From positions 21,724,100 through 21,788,099 of the forward strand of contig NC_081545.1 in the NCBI RefSeq assembly GCF_901000735.1: DNA of 64,000 bases. The letters are read 5' to 3'. Shown piece by piece: positions 12,342-23,681 of the stretch. The translations under genes and the position numbers were made by a program. The stretch's first letter is position 1; every line of letters starts with the position of its first letter. The notes beneath the pieces were generated by a model. It ran no database searches. It was not told the DNA's origin and was given only the letters and a program-made list of their open reading frames with translations. The DNA is from Corylus avellana. Its lineage: Eukaryota; Streptophyta; Magnoliopsida; Fagales; Betulaceae.

Positions 12342-13763
12342 CATTATCTGGTAGTGAGCTTGAGCGCAGGTCCATTGCGATCGATCACACTATTATAACC
12401 TCTAGCTTTTCCCAAATTTGTTCTTTAAGCCCAATACTTCCATAAATGTTTCATTTTCTTCCAAAAACCTATAAAACCAAGAAAATATAAAAAGAAAATA
12501 AAATTGCACAAACTAACACAACTAAGGAATTAACAAATATAAATTGAGGAGCTAAAATACATATATTTTAGCACTTATTAGTATCACTAGCTAATCGAGT
12601 GAGTTTCAACAATAATGAGCGAGCTTGTACAGTGTCAAGTTCGAGTTTAGGTCGAGTTTAACTGAGCGGGTATTGAGGGAGCTGTCGAGTATGTCGGCTC
12701 ATTTACAATCCTATAAGTCAACAACTCCTTTCCTTTTAGAATTAGACTGCATTGAAGACATCAAGATATACAAATTATTGTGCAAACTATGTTGCCCAAT
12801 GTGCCGCTTCAAACCACTTCAAATTATTCCCTCTTACTCTCTCATTCTCTTGTCTTTTAAAAATTTGTAGGAAAAGAAACACCCTTTTGTAACTCTCTTT
12901 TTCCTCCTTCCGAGAAGAAAAAAAAAAAAACGGTGGTAATGTGGCTGGGTCCCAAAAAAAAAAAAAAAAATTGAAATCACCGCCCAAAATTGCCTCATCT
13001 TTGTCAAAACGCACGCCCCCCTACCAAAATTTAATTCTCGAAAGAGGAAACCCACCCCCAATTTTCCCTCCCAAAACTTCTCCAACCATGCGACGAGAGG
13101 CTCCACCACCGCCGGAAAACTGACGCAACTTGGCTGCCGCTCGTTCTGCTCCTCCGTGCGACGAGGCTCCATCCCAACCATTGGCTAAGCGATGCCGCCT
13201 CATTGCATTAAGAATTGTCTCAAAACCTAATTTTTTTACTTGGTCTATAAGGTTAAGACTTGAAGCATTGATGGAACCCGATTCAAGGTTGGTGATAGAG
13301 TGCTAGAAAACGACGGCGAGCATGGCTAGTCTTTTCGGTGGCTGGGTCCTCTCCACCGGCAATGGACTCCAAGGTTGGTTCTTTTCGCCGTAGCTTCCCC
13401 TATCACCTTGACCAGATTTGTTCTCTCCCCCGAATGACGACAGTGGGATTCTCCCAGTAGTTGCACTTTCGAGTGGGGACACCAGCTCATCTATGAGGAG
13501 TGGAAGTATACCTTTGCAAGGATCCACATGGCTTTGAGTATGGGTCTAGTAGGGATGAGCTCTGTTTTCTTTTCCCACTGTCACTGATATTCGTTTTGGA
13601 TTTGAGTTTAGGCTTGAAGGCGCATGACGACGAGGACCATGGTCCTGACTGTATAACTTAGAAAACGAAATTCAAGAAAAATCAGAAAGTCCTTAATTAC
13701 GTGTAGTGTTCCAAGTCTAACAAACATTGCTTTTGCAAGTTTCTGAATTTTTTTCAACTACTT
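12342..13763. other. Spacer and probable 5' flank of the PPR gene
   Basis: I see no convincing gene. Just after the Gypsy break (12325-12400) there are words like GCGATCGATCACAC, resembling the CGATCGAGCG repeats at 9343-9400, so a little element sequence may remain. Two A runs flank 12920-12970. Positions 13010-13540 are GC-richer, with shadow open frames on both strands. The last few hundred bases before 13764 probably hold the PPR promoter and leader. Confidence 0.5.
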
Positions 13764-16010
13764 ATGAGGATCAGATTGATAGGTGAGCAAGTAAGTCATG
13801 TGTTTAACCAGAATCTGAAGATTACCCGATTGGGGAAATCGGGGCGGATTGAAGAAGCCATTCACGTTTTTTCACAGTTGACACAGAAGAATGTTGTAAG
13901 CTACAACTCCATGATATCTGCTTATTGCAAGAATGGTAGAATAAGTGATGCACGCCGGCTGTTTGATGAAATGCCTCAGAGAAACTTGGTTTCTTGGAAC
14001 TCTATGATTGCTGGGTATTCGCATAATGATAAGGTTCTGGAAGCCTCTGAACTCTTTGATAAAATGCCTAAAAGAGACCTCTTTTCCTGGGCTTTGATGA
14101 TAACTTGCTATACACGTAATGGGGAGCTTGAAAAGGCTAGAAAATTATTTGATTTGCTTCCTGATAAGCGAGACACAGTTTGTTGGAATGCTATGATTGC
14201 TGGTTATGTGAAGAACAGGAGTTTTGATGATGCCAAGAAATTGTTTGGTGAAATGCTGGTCAAGGATTTAGTTTCTTGGAATTCAATGCTAGCAGGATAT
14301 ACTAAGAATGCGGAAATGCATTTGGGGTTGCAGTTATTTGAGGAAATGGAAAAGAGGGATGTGGTTTCGTGGAATCTGATGGTGGATGGGTTTGTTGAGG
14401 TGGGTGATTTGGATTCTGCTTGGCAGTTCTTTAAACAGATTCCAAACCCGAACGTTTTTTCATGGGTTACGATGTTATGTGGGTTTGCACGAAATGGTAA
14501 GATTGTGGAGGCTAGGAGACTTTTTGATCAGATGCCACATAGAAACGTGGTTTCTTGGAATGCGATGATTGCGGCATATGTTCAAAACCGCCACTTTGAT
14601 GAAGCGAATAGGCTATTTATGGACATGCCAGAGAGGGATTCTATATCATGGACTACAATGATCAATGGGTATGTTCGTGCTGGTAAGATTGGTGAAGCAA
14701 GGGGTTATCTAAACCGTATGCCTTTCAAAAACATTGCAGCCCAGACAGCAATGATGTCTGGATACGTACAAAATAAAAGGATGGATGAAGCTAGTCAACT
14801 ATTCAGTCAGATTGGCATCCGTGATGCTGTTTGTTGGAACACGATGATTGCAGGCTATGCTCAGTGTGGGAGAATGGACGATGCTCTTCGTCTTTTTAGA
14901 CAAATGGTCAATAAGGACTTGGTTTCATGGAATACGATGATTGTTGGTTATGCTCAAGCTGGGCAGATGGATGAAGCCCTTAAAATATTTGAGGAGATGG
15001 GTGAAAGGAATATAATTTCATGGAATTCTTTGATTACAGGCTTCTTGCAAAATGGGCTATATTTGGATGCACTGAAGAGTTTTGTGTTGATGCAGAAGGA
15101 AGGAAAGAAACCTGATCAGTCAACTTTTGCATGCGGACTAAGTGCATGTGCCAATCTTGCAGCTTTGCAACTTGGGAAGCAACTTCACCATCTGATTGTA
15201 AAGAGTGGTTATGTGAACGATTTATTTGTTAGCAATGCTCTGATCACCATGTATGCTAAAAGCGGAAGGGTCTTTGATGCTGAACTTCTGTTCAAAGATA
15301 TGAATCATGCCGATGTGGTTTCTTGGAATTCCTTAATTGGTGGATTTGCTTTAAATGGGTATGGTCAAGAGGCTGTTAACCTCTTTGAAGCGATGCTCAT
15401 TAATGGAATGGTTCCTGACCAAGTCACTTTTATTGGAGTATTGTCCGCCTGTTGTCACGCTGGCCTGGTTGATTGTGGTTTAGAGTTGTTCAAAAGCATG
15501 AATGAAGTATACAGTGTTGAACCTTTGGTCGAGCACTATGCTTGCATGGTGGACTTGCTTTGTCGAGCAGGGAGGTTAGAAGAGGCCTTCAACATGGTGA
15601 GGGGGATGAAGATCAGGGCGAATGCCGGAATATGGGGTGCACTCCTAGGAGCTTCCCGGGTACACCAGAATCTAGAACTTGGTAGACATGCTGCTGAGAA
15701 GCTTTTAGAACTTGAACCTCATAAAACTTCGAATTATGTGCTCTTGTCGCATATGCATGCTGAGGTTGGTAGTTGGGAGGAGGTTGAGAGAGTCAGGGTA
15801 TCAATGAAAAAGAGTAGAGCGGAGAAGCAGCCAGGCTGCAGCTGGATAGAACTCAGAAATCAAATACATGCTTTTCTTTCTGATAATCAATTGCAGCCTA
15901 GAACAGCAGAGGTATGCAATACATTAACGGCTTTAACTGCACAGATGAAAAATCCAGGTGACTTATCTGAGTTCAAATCTTTACTTGAAAATGATTGTAC
16001 CATCACCTAA
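13764..16010 (+). CDS. Pentatricopeptide repeat protein, PLS class with E domain (organelle RNA factor)
   Basis: A single uninterrupted exon of 748 codons, as is typical of plant PPR genes. The start is the first ATG after an in-frame TAG about 60 bases upstream. From residue 15 onward there are about 17-18 PPR motifs of roughly 31-36 residues, most with the signature VVSWNSMIAGY or DLVSWNTMI followed by DEALKIFEEM-type helices. P, L and S variants alternate near the C-terminus (PDQSTFACGLSACANL, then LFVSNALITMYAKSGR). An E-type region follows (GIWGALLGASRVHQNLELG, then KQPGCSWIEL). No DYW deaminase domain is present. Proteins of this class bind specific RNA sites in mitochondria or chloroplasts and often act in C-to-U editing with a DYW partner in trans. 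The N-terminus (MRIRLIGEQ) is short and basic, and targeting is not obvious. The target RNA cannot be told from sequence alone by eye. Confidence 0.93.
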   Translation: MRIRLIGEQVSHVFNQNLKITRLGKSGRIEEAIHVFSQLTQKNVVSYNSMISAYCKNGRISDARRLFDEMPQRNLVSWNSMIAGYSHNDKVLEASELFDKMPKRDLFSWALMITCYTRNGELEKARKLFDLLPDKRDTVCWNAMIAGYVKNRSFDDAKKLFGEMLVKDLVSWNSMLAGYTKNAEMHLGLQLFEEMEKRDVVSWNLMVDGFVEVGDLDSAWQFFKQIPNPNVFSWVTMLCGFARNGKIVEARRLFDQMPHRNVVSWNAMIAAYVQNRHFDEANRLFMDMPERDSISWTTMINGYVRAGKIGEARGYLNRMPFKNIAAQTAMMSGYVQNKRMDEASQLFSQIGIRDAVCWNTMIAGYAQCGRMDDALRLFRQMVNKDLVSWNTMIVGYAQAGQMDEALKIFEEMGERNIISWNSLITGFLQNGLYLDALKSFVLMQKEGKKPDQSTFACGLSACANLAALQLGKQLHHLIVKSGYVNDLFVSNALITMYAKSGRVFDAELLFKDMNHADVVSWNSLIGGFALNGYGQEAVNLFEAMLINGMVPDQVTFIGVLSACCHAGLVDCGLELFKSMNEVYSVEPLVEHYACMVDLLCRAGRLEEAFNMVRGMKIRANAGIWGALLGASRVHQNLELGRHAAEKLLELEPHKTSNYVLLSHMHAEVGSWEEVERVRVSMKKSRAEKQPGCSWIELRNQIHAFLSDNQLQPRTAEVCNTLTALTAQMKNPGDLSEFKSLLENDCTIT

Positions 16011-16440
16011 CATTTATATCAGAGCAATTTTAGCATCTTGTACATTAGGGATATGCCATTTCTCATGTACTAATTCTTTTTCAATTGTATATATGTACAT
16101 GAACTGTTGGGGGCTGTTTAATACTACTATCTTCTGACGTCGCATAGTGTTGATCAGTTTGCATGAGCTTAAACAGTGTCTTCACCCAGTTTCTGGCAGC
16201 CACCTGGCAACTCATGCCTTGTCGGGGGGTCCACAGCCGAGCAAAAAATAAAATAAAAATAAAATTGATTCAAACAATACTAAGTTTTCTTTCTTTCTTT
16301 TTTGGCTATGATATGAAAATAATACTTAAAAAATATGTTCTGTTGTTGGGAATCATTGGAATGGTTCTTTTTGCTTGAAGGTAAATATTAGAAAGAGAGT
16401 GGAAGGGTGAGGCATGTTTTACAGAAACGAGCATGTGGCC
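16011..16440. other. PPR gene 3' flank
   Basis: This stretch contains the likely 3' untranslated region of the PPR gene (TTGTATATATGTACATG near 16085 and A/T-rich positions to 16330). Nothing else is recognisable. Confidence 0.5.
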
Positions 16441-17002
16441 CCCACTCTTTACACTGATTATTTTATAAGTAGTTCAATAAAAGAGCATAAGGGGTGCAAC
16501 TCAAATATATTGGGAGTATATAAGAGAAAATACCCAATATAGTCAAGAACGAGAAAGGAGAGCACAAAAGTCCACAAAGTTAGAGATGTTGAGAAAGGCG
16601 TTTGTAGAGATCTATTCAAACAAAGATTTGGGGAAACAAAGTTATAGGCGTGAACTTGTCTTTTCACAATCTTTGAAACTTTGAGCATTCATTTCTCTCC
16701 AAATGCACCACAGTAAATGTGAAGGGATTAAATTCCAAACAATTTTAAGATCTCTCCGACTGACTCTTTCTTTCCAATGGGCCAAAAGATCCACTACACG
16801 TTTACGCATAACTCACTTTAAACATCTGAAAAACTAAGTTACAGAAGTCTCTCGCGATATCCCAATGAAGGAGGAGATAATCAGGAGTTTTCCCACTCGT
16901 TTTGCATATATACCACCATTTTATCACTATAATGTACTATAATATGACGTTTGCAAAGATTATTTAGAGTGACCATTTTTCATAAAATTGTTGTCTAAGA
17001 AT

Positions 17003-17239
17003 CTGTTTGGGATTGTGTTTGAAGAATAGAGCTTTTCAATCAAAAAGTATTTTTAGGCAAAAGCTTCATTTTTTAAGTTTTTACCAAAACTGTGTTTTGC
17101 CAATTTTTAGACTTTTTTGACCCTTAAAAGTGCTTTTAAATTTTTTACTAAACGAATATATATATATATATTTTTTCAAACAGACTTTTTGAATGTTAAA
17201 AGCACTTTTAGACCCCTATAACGCAATCTCAAACATGCC
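17003..17239. mobile_element. Small TIR element (MITE), family shared with 22831-23059
   Basis: The ends are imperfect inverted repeats: CTGTTTGGGATTGTGTTTG on the left, and the complement of CGCAATCTCAAACATG on the right. The interior includes AAAGTGCTTTT and TTTTTGCCAAAAC phrases also found, in inverse order, in the copy at 22831. A short (TA)n stretch lies at 17158-17172. It encodes nothing and sits inside the decayed LINE. Confidence 0.72.
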
Positions 17240-18045
17240 ATAAGTGAAGAAAGTCACCTTCAAATGAGCCTTTCCAAGAAAATGAGGAGTTAGCGTTGGA
17301 AATGAGGACTTTGGAAAAAGTTTTAACTTCAAAGAATCATCTTTTCGAAGGAATTCAACAAAATTTATCTTCACCTCCTCGACACATCCTACAAGAACAC
17401 AAAGTACTGAAGAAAGAAGTAATGGACTCCACCTCCTAGCCATTGACCAATCTGATATAATTTAAGAGTATCAATCCACCTCATCGGTGTAGGTACACAT
17501 ATTGTCAGACACCAGAGCATCTTTATCCCTTACGATGCAAAATATCCCCAGAAAAGAGTCCTTCAAAGAGCGACTCCCACACAAAACATAATGCCAAAAA
17601 CTAGTTCGATAAGCATTTCTCACCTCAACTTTAACACAACTAGACAAAGCATCCCGATCTCTTGTAATATGTTTCCAAAGACTCATTTTATTAAAATGAG
17701 TGCCACGTGTAGTCAATATTTTGTTGAAATAATCTCATGAAAATAAGTTTTCCCTCATATTTGAAAATCTCAACTTTCCCTCTATTTGTGTCTTTCACTT
17801 TGTTCCACGTTGAAAAGCTAAAAGAATTTTTAGTGCTTTATAAGTAATTGTCTTTCACTTAATCTCAATTGTAGTATCAATAAGTACACTCTTTCCTTTC
17901 GGTTAGTTTTTGAGAGTACCAATCTAGACCATCTTTCATGGCCTAAATATGGAGTGAACATATAAAGGCTGAGAACCCCCATATGGCATAGTGACAACAT
18001 TAATGCACCAATTACTCACCAAACTACCATATTTCATATGGAACA

Positions 18046-18081
18046 GGATCCTCTCTGATTCAAATGAATCGGAGAGGATCC
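18046..18081. repeat. Near-perfect 36-bp hairpin
   Basis: GGATCCTCTCTGATTC, loop AAAT, then GAATCGGAGAGGATCC. The 16-bp arms have one mismatch. It may be the end or centre of a foldback element, because related words (TTCAAATGAAATGG, ATGATCCT) recur at 18170-18195. Confidence 0.6.
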
Positions 18082-18360
18082 AATTAGTTATATTTGAAGA
18101 GTATTTTTGCCTTTTCACTTTTAGAGGTGACAAAATACCGCTCAATTGTAACCAACTAAATATTCTCCAGTTCAAATGAAATGGAAATGATCCTAATTCA
18201 TTTTCATATGCATCACCTGTCTCCAAAAAGCTTATCTCTTCATAGAATGTTCATAGCTACTTTCCCAAGAGAGCTTTATTAAAAGTAAGTAGATTCCTAA
18301 TCTCCAAACCTCTCAGATGAAGGGGAGAACAAACTGCTTGGATTAGTGCTACTTTAAAAC

Positions 18361-20560
18361 CCCCTTTTTTTTTTTTGGTATAACATTTTGGTTATAAATA
18401 AAGTTGTTGCATGGTCAAATGAATAACTTGAACCCACAACAACTTAGCATTGAGTCTCAATCCTGGGAGGAATGTGAACTTAAATGTGAAGTGTAGGACA
18501 CTTTAATGTATTTAGGATTTTGAGATTCTCAATACGTTTAGTGATTGCATATAGCACTGTGAAAACACTACTTTTCAAGATAGAATCAATAATCTCTTTA
18601 ATATGAATTAATGAGATAAGAAATATCTTCTTGAGATATGTTTAATATGAATTGAATATTTTGAGTCTCAGACTTGAACATTTTTGTAAGGAGTTACTCA
18701 AATAAATATACTCAATAGAATTTGATTCTAAGATTATAAGAATAATCGAGAGATTAAATCGTAGACTCAAGAAATAAAGAGGTAGTGAAAATAAAGTGAC
18801 AGTAAATTTTTTAATTTGACTTTATTTCACTACGGATATTTTGTGGAAGGGTCAAATGCAATTATAATTTATTAATAAGTTAAGAGAGCTCTTGTATAAT
18901 CAAAATCCTAGATGCTTTAAGAGCATCCCCAGTAGACTGATCAAAATAGTTTTTTAATTATTTTGATGAGCCAAATCACTAAAAACCACCAAAAAAAAAA
19001 AAAAAAAACCCACCCCATAGCCTCAGCAAAATAGTGATTCTTGTTTGTTGAGTGATTGGTGAGTATTATTCGCTCACCAAAAGAATAAAAAAAGAAAATT
19101 ACCATCATTTTTATTCTTTTTCACGCTCAACCCAAACGTTAACGGTTAGGAAAAGACAAACATTAAAAAATATAAATGTTAGAGAAATACTAAAAAACTT
19201 TTGAAAAATAATATTTAAATGAAATAATAAAAACAGATAACGAAAATAATGAGGCCGTTGGGAGTGCTTTAAAAAAATTAGTAGTTAAAATATAAAAAAA
19301 ATGTAATTTTTAATTATTTTGACTAATAAAATTTGGTCGTTACTATAAGAATGCTCAATTTCAAACTCCACGGTTTATCGAGTAATGCTACAAATTCTTT
19401 TTGTGTCACTTTTGTGTCATTCCAAGAATGATGTGGCTCTTAAAATCACTATTGGACTTGTGATTGATCATTATTGAATTTTGATCAAACGGTAATTTTA
19501 AGAGCCATATCATTCTTGTAGGGATACAAGAGAGACTTCTAAAATTAATTTTGTTTACCGCATGTTTGAATTCATTTGTACGGAAAAGTAGTGCTTTGTA
19601 GGTTTGTCACGTGGTTGCTCTTTCTATTTTGTTATTGTACGCTATATATTTACTATATATTGTTGCTACCATTACCAATGGTGTGCCTGCTATATTATTT
19701 TTTATATATCTTTGCTACCACTACCAATGGTGTGTAGACTCTTAGATTTGTTGAGGTCCGAAATGGAAATTGAATTTGAGGCTATATCATGATAATGCTA
19801 TTTAGTGAATTTTTATGGGATTACTAATCTCTTACACAATTATGATAATATGACATTAAAAATCAACATTTAGATCAACAAAAACTTATAAAAATAAAAA
19901 TTAATAGTTGATATTAACATCATCATAGTTATATGAATCTACGAAATATTATTTCTCATCATGATAAGACTATGGTTTTCTTTTTCTGGTAAGTGTATCC
20001 ATAAAACTTGAGAAAAGTACCCTTTGCTTTTCTTTTTCCAGCAAGTGTATCCATTAAACTTGAGAAAAGTACCCTTTGCCCAATCTCTGTGTTTGATAGG
20101 AGCGATGAATCATGATGTCTAATCATCATATAACAAACCCAATTTTACATACCAAAAAAGTGCATTTATAAATCATGCCATTGCAGGGATTAAGCCTATG
20201 TTGGAAGAGCAATCTCCATACTTCAATAAAACTAGGAATCAAAGTGTTGATGCTTTTCATTCTCCATTTTATTTTCTTTTAAAAAAATAAACAATCCAAA
20301 TAGTTAACCATATTCTAAGTCAAAATATTAACAAAGGGAGCCAAATTTTATGTTTTCTAGGACATTTAACAAAGGTCTACATGTGAAATATTCAAATAAA
20401 TCAAGCAATTACAAGGAATTAAGAATTCAATGACTACCACTCCAGTTTAGCACCTATAAAATCCCCTAAAACCTAAGCTCTACCTCCAAATAGAAAGGAT
20501 CGTTTTTGTTTCTCTATGTTTTTTCCCCTTTTTCCAAATACACAGGAACAAGTTCAAAGA
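18361..20560. other. AT-rich intergenic spacer
   Basis: I see no gene. A and T homopolymers occur near 18365 and 18990. TTTCCAGCAAGTGTATCC-type phrases at 19985-20085 form two near-direct repeats of about 50 bp (ATAAAACTTGAGAAAAGTAC). A similar doublet around 19655-19735 repeats TTGCTACCAYTACCAATGG. Confidence 0.55.
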
Positions 20561-20771
20561 ATTAACAACAAAAGTGAACAAGGACTAGTTCACTTGATGA
20601 TGCTTCCACCTTCAAATATCTCCATGGTATATCATTATTAAACACAAACAAAATTCTCTGAACTCCTCCTCTTCCACAACATTTAAATGCAGCAAAAGCA
20701 TGATGATCCCCATGCTCTCCCACCACTTGTTCCTGATCCAAATTATACTCATCGGATTCCATCACAGCAAT

Positions 20772-22085
20772 TCAATCCGACGGCTGCCACGCCGAGGCGG
20801 TGAGCAGAGACAGATCCTTCCACCCTAATTTCAAGCACCCGTTCTCCTCCACCAGAGTATAACCCTTCCATGGGAACATCCCAAGCAACAAGCTGGCCTG
20901 GGCCGCCGGGTTCCCTCCAAGCGAGACGGGTTGGAACCCGACCCGCCTCAGCTCGTCCCCCCACCTCTCTACCTTCTCCTCTCCGGTTCTCTTGGGCCCA
21001 CCCACAGCGACGATGTTCCTAATTTCGCACCCAAACAGCTGCTGCTCCACCATATGCCTCTCCACGCTGTCTCCATCCAATCCGTCCCCCAGCGCGTCGA
21101 ACAACGCGCTGTAGTAATGCAAAGCCTCCACGAACCGCGCCAAGAACCCGCCCCCGTGGCTCAGATCCTGTTCCACCATCGTCATCACCCTCGGTCTCAA
21201 CAAAGTCAACAATCTCAACGCTCCCAAATCGCTCCCCGTTATGTCGTACAGGCAGTGGTGCATCCAGTGCACCACGATCGCCTCGCTCGGCCTCACCCCG
21301 AGTTGACTCGGATCTTTCAGATTCCCGATTTTGCCCTCGAACGAGTGGAACTCGAAAGGCAACCCCAGCGAAGTAGCAAAGTCCGCAAGTCTCTTGCCGG
21401 TCGACTCCAACAACTCTGAGGAGGATCCGAACCCGGTGACCCGCATAGATCGGATCTTTCTACTTCGGGATGCCAGGATGTGGAACAATCCTGGCCATTG
21501 GAGGCCCTGCATTATGTCGAGATCGATGACGTGGACGTCCAGTTGGCCGTCCAAGGCTTGAAAAATGGCTTGGTTGGCAGTGAAGTGAGAGAATTTCACC
21601 AAGGGGCTGATGGAATTGTAAGATTGGAGAGCGAGGAAGATTCTCTGGGACTGGGTTAGGGTTAGGCTTTTGGAGCTCAGCGGTGTGTAGGTGCCCAAGC
21701 AGGAGGTGATCACCCGAGCCTGGAGTGCGTGCGCGAAGTACGCCCCCACGCGCTGAGGCGACGAGCCATACGGGGACGAGAGCTCCACAATTTCGGGAAG
21801 GAGATCGGTGGCGTCGTCGAGGTTCTCCGTAGCGACGCTCTCGGCGCACTGTAGCAGAAGCCCTAGGAGTCTCAGCCCGCTCGACTCGCTCCCCTCCGCT
21901 TCCTCGACAGCCTTCTCGCCGGAGACCGACCCCTCGTTCAAGAAAGTCCTCCGCTTCATCGTCGTCTCGTCGCCGGAGCTATCATCCCGGTCCACGCGCT
22001 TCGTCCTCATGGCGGAGCTATTGCTAGAGCTAGGATTAGGGTTAGAATTCGATATTGGAGATTGCGGAACCAAGCTTTGAAGCAT
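20772..22085 (-). CDS. SCL23: GRAS transcription regulator, SCARECROW-LIKE 23 type
   Basis: An intronless frame of 437 codons. The GRAS domain fills most of it: first leucine-rich region [20 protein letters not shown] (about residues 73-92), VHIID motif as VHVIDLD, second leucine heptad, PFYRE-equivalent ([10 protein letters not shown]), and the terminal SAW motif ([14 protein letters not shown]) four residues before the stop. The length and the run [26 protein letters not shown] fit the SCL23 branch next to SCARECROW. Known members are nuclear, interact with SHORT-ROOT and act in endodermis and bundle-sheath identity; that role is inferred here. I used the first ATG (22085), but the internal Met26 (22010, [10 protein letters not shown]) matches the usual start of SCL23 and may be the true one. 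The N-terminus is Ser/Pro/Asn-rich. Confidence 0.93.
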   Translation of the reverse strand: MLQSLVPQSPISNSNPNPSSSNSSAMRTKRVDRDDSSGDETTMKRRTFLNEGSVSGEKAVEEAEGSESSGLRLLGLLLQCAESVATENLDDATDLLPEIVELSSPYGSSPQRVGAYFAHALQARVITSCLGTYTPLSSKSLTLTQSQRIFLALQSYNSISPLVKFSHFTANQAIFQALDGQLDVHVIDLDIMQGLQWPGLFHILASRSRKIRSMRVTGFGSSSELLESTGKRLADFATSLGLPFEFHSFEGKIGNLKDPSQLGVRPSEAIVVHWMHHCLYDITGSDLGALRLLTLLRPRVMTMVEQDLSHGGGFLARFVEALHYYSALFDALGDGLDGDSVERHMVEQQLFGCEIRNIVAVGGPKRTGEEKVERWGDELRRVGFQPVSLGGNPAAQASLLLGMFPWKGYTLVEENGCLKLGWKDLSLLTASAWQPSD

Positions 22086-22110
22086 GATCGATCAGAGATA
22101 GAAAAGAGAT

Positions 22111-22127
22111 AGAGAGAGAGAGAGAGA
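22111..22127. promoter_or_regulatory. GA/TC repeat in SCL23 5' leader
   Basis: An (AG)8 run lies 26 bases upstream of the annotated SCL23 ATG, so the transcript would carry a TC-rich leader. GA repeats are bound by plant BASIC PENTACYSTEINE factors, and TC runs form core-promoter Y patches. Either role is an inference. Confidence 0.45.
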
Positions 22128-22830
22128 ATAAAAAGTTGAATAGCTTTCGGGGGGAAAGGGACAAAGGCTTGAGAGAAAAACAAGGGGAGTGACAACAGAG
22201 GAGTTTGCAGAGAGGGTGGGTTGTGTCAGAAAGCGGTGTTTGGGGAGAGAGAAAACGAGGGAAAGTGAGAGAGAAAGTGGGAGGCCGTGGACTGAGACAG
22301 ACGGAAAAAGGCGAAGAACTTTTGAGCCGAGAAATGGGGGTCTCCTCTCCTATCCTATCCAATCCAAAAGCTAATCCTCATTACCTACTCCGCTCTTGCG
22401 TCCTTTCGTTGAGTCCGTTTGTTCGTTTCTTTGTTTGTTTTTGTGTTGTAAACAATTGTAGGGGTTGGTTTGATTAGACTCAATTAATTGGCTTCTTTGG
22501 ATTCTTGGGAATAATCTAGAAGGAGGAGGAGGGGTTGTCTTGTCTTTGTTTTGTCTTTCGGATTTTGATGTTTTATTGTTTATGATTTAATTATTTCTCA
22601 TGACACAACAATAGGGGACAGTTGGCAAGTTGTTGTCCAAAGAGCCTTTCCAACAGTTTGGGCACTTTTTAAAAACCTAGGATAAAATTGTAATTTATTA
22701 TTTAAAATCGTAATTTAGTCTTTTAAAATACAACTTTTCAAAAAAATACTCCCTTAATATTCTATTTTCTGAAATTTGATTTAAAATCACATTTTTTATT
22801 TATGAAATCGCAATACCAAACACACTCTAA

Positions 22831-23059
22831 AAACATGTTTGAGATTGCGTTTGAAGAGCCTAAAAGTGCTTTTAACTCTCAAAAAGTCAATTTGAAGAAA
22901 AAAATACTTGTTTGGTAAAAAAATTAATTATGCTTTTAAAGGTCCAAAAAACCTAAAAATGAACAAAATGGACTTTTGGCAAAAGCTTAAAAATGAGGTT
23001 TTTGCCAAAAAACTCTTTTTGACTTAAAAACTTTATTTTTTAAATGCAATCCCAAACAA
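22831..23059. mobile_element. Small TIR element (MITE) between SCL23 and the methyltransferase
   Basis: Inverted ends CATGTTTGAGATTGCGTTT and AAATGCAATCCCAAACAAA face each other, and ACTCTAA flanks both sides (22824-22830 and 23060-23066). The length is 229 bp. It is the same family as 17003-17239, in opposite orientation. A short TSD of about 7-8 bp would fit a hAT-type origin. It is non-coding. Confidence 0.75.
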
Positions 23060-23231
23060 ACTCTAAGAATTATTTTAGCTATTTAAAAAGTCATTTTTTT
23101 TTTTTTTTTTTAATTTTGTGTAGTATTCTTTCGCCTTATAATTATAATGATATGGCAATAAAAATTAATATTTAAATCAACCCACTCGTATGTAGTCAAT
23201 CAACTAGGAATACTATACTTTTTTATGACTT

Positions 23232-23460
23232 GATTCGGGGTGTGACCCAAATTACCCACATGCCCCAGCCAAGCCCGAAAGCTCCGATTATAATAGCGAC
23301 CAGCCCAAAGCCTTAGCCCGGTATATTGGGTCGGTGGTTGATATCCGGTTGGGTCGAATAAATATATGAATTAGGATTCGATGTGGCCCAAAGTATCCAC
23401 ATATGCCGAACCGGAAAGCCCCGATTGAGTGAGCAGCCCAAAACCTTAGTCCGGTTTTCC
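23232..23460 (+). promoter_or_regulatory. Tandemly duplicated promoter-like segment
   Basis: A block starting GATTCG (23232) is repeated about 143 bases later (23375). Both copies contain, in the same order, CCCAAA, a CCACATxTGCC phrase, GAAAGC(C)CCGATT, AGCCCAAA and CCTTAG(C/T)CCGGT. GCCCA-type words are common in promoters of broadly expressed plant genes (TCP/site II-like). The block lies 110-340 bases upstream of the methyltransferase ATG. Confidence 0.6.
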
Positions 23461-23568
23461 TTCTGTTCGGGGTTTATAGGCAATTCCGAGTTCCGACAAG
23501 GCTCTACTCTCCACTGCAGAGCCGCGAAAGGTAAAACAAAACAAGTCGAACGAGAATCTGAGTGAGAA

Positions 23569-23681
23569 ATGTCTACGCCGCGAGTAGGGGAGGAGGAGGA
23601 TGAGGAGCGACGTCGTCAAAGGAAGCTTGAAGAAGCCCTGGAGGTCAAATCCCTTAGGCGCATCGTTAGCGCCTACCTCAA
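23569..23681 (+). CDS. Methyltransferase exon 1
   Basis: It encodes [16 protein letters not shown] through [10 protein letters not shown] plus two bases. The donor AA|GTACGC splits an Asn codon completed by exon 2. The acidic-then-basic N-terminus is a charged helix with no transit peptide, which suggests a cytosolic or nuclear protein. Confidence 0.9.

Larger units (their letters stand above)
16441..18360 (-). mobile_element. Decayed L1-like LINE, 3' half
   Basis: On the minus strand, worn frames match the downstream part of plant LINE ORF2: LRGLEIRNLLTFNKALLGK (18335-18265), a stretch equivalent to VRFEVG...RFWHDVWCG followed by ARDKDALVSD (about 17640-17480), a zf-RVT remnant (YICKTSGKTPDYLLLH, about 16915-16860) and LLWCIWREMNAQSFKDC near 16700. 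The 3' tail near 16470-16530 has the GGGGTGCAAC...ATAAAAGAGC form shared by other LINEs here. There are many stops and frameshifts, so it is an old copy. A MITE (17003-17239) splits it. Confidence 0.75.

Noticed and set aside
12834..13203. Possible small genes before the PPR gene
   Set aside because: Frames on both strands overlap A-runs and GC patches, with no recognisable domain or splice structure.
18395..18480. tRNA B-box-like GGGTTCAAGTTATTC on the minus strand as a SINE
   Set aside because: No matching A box, no poly-A and no TSD.
20931..21849. Long open frames antisense or in other frames to SCL23
   Set aside because: They are shadows of the GC-rich GRAS coding sequence.
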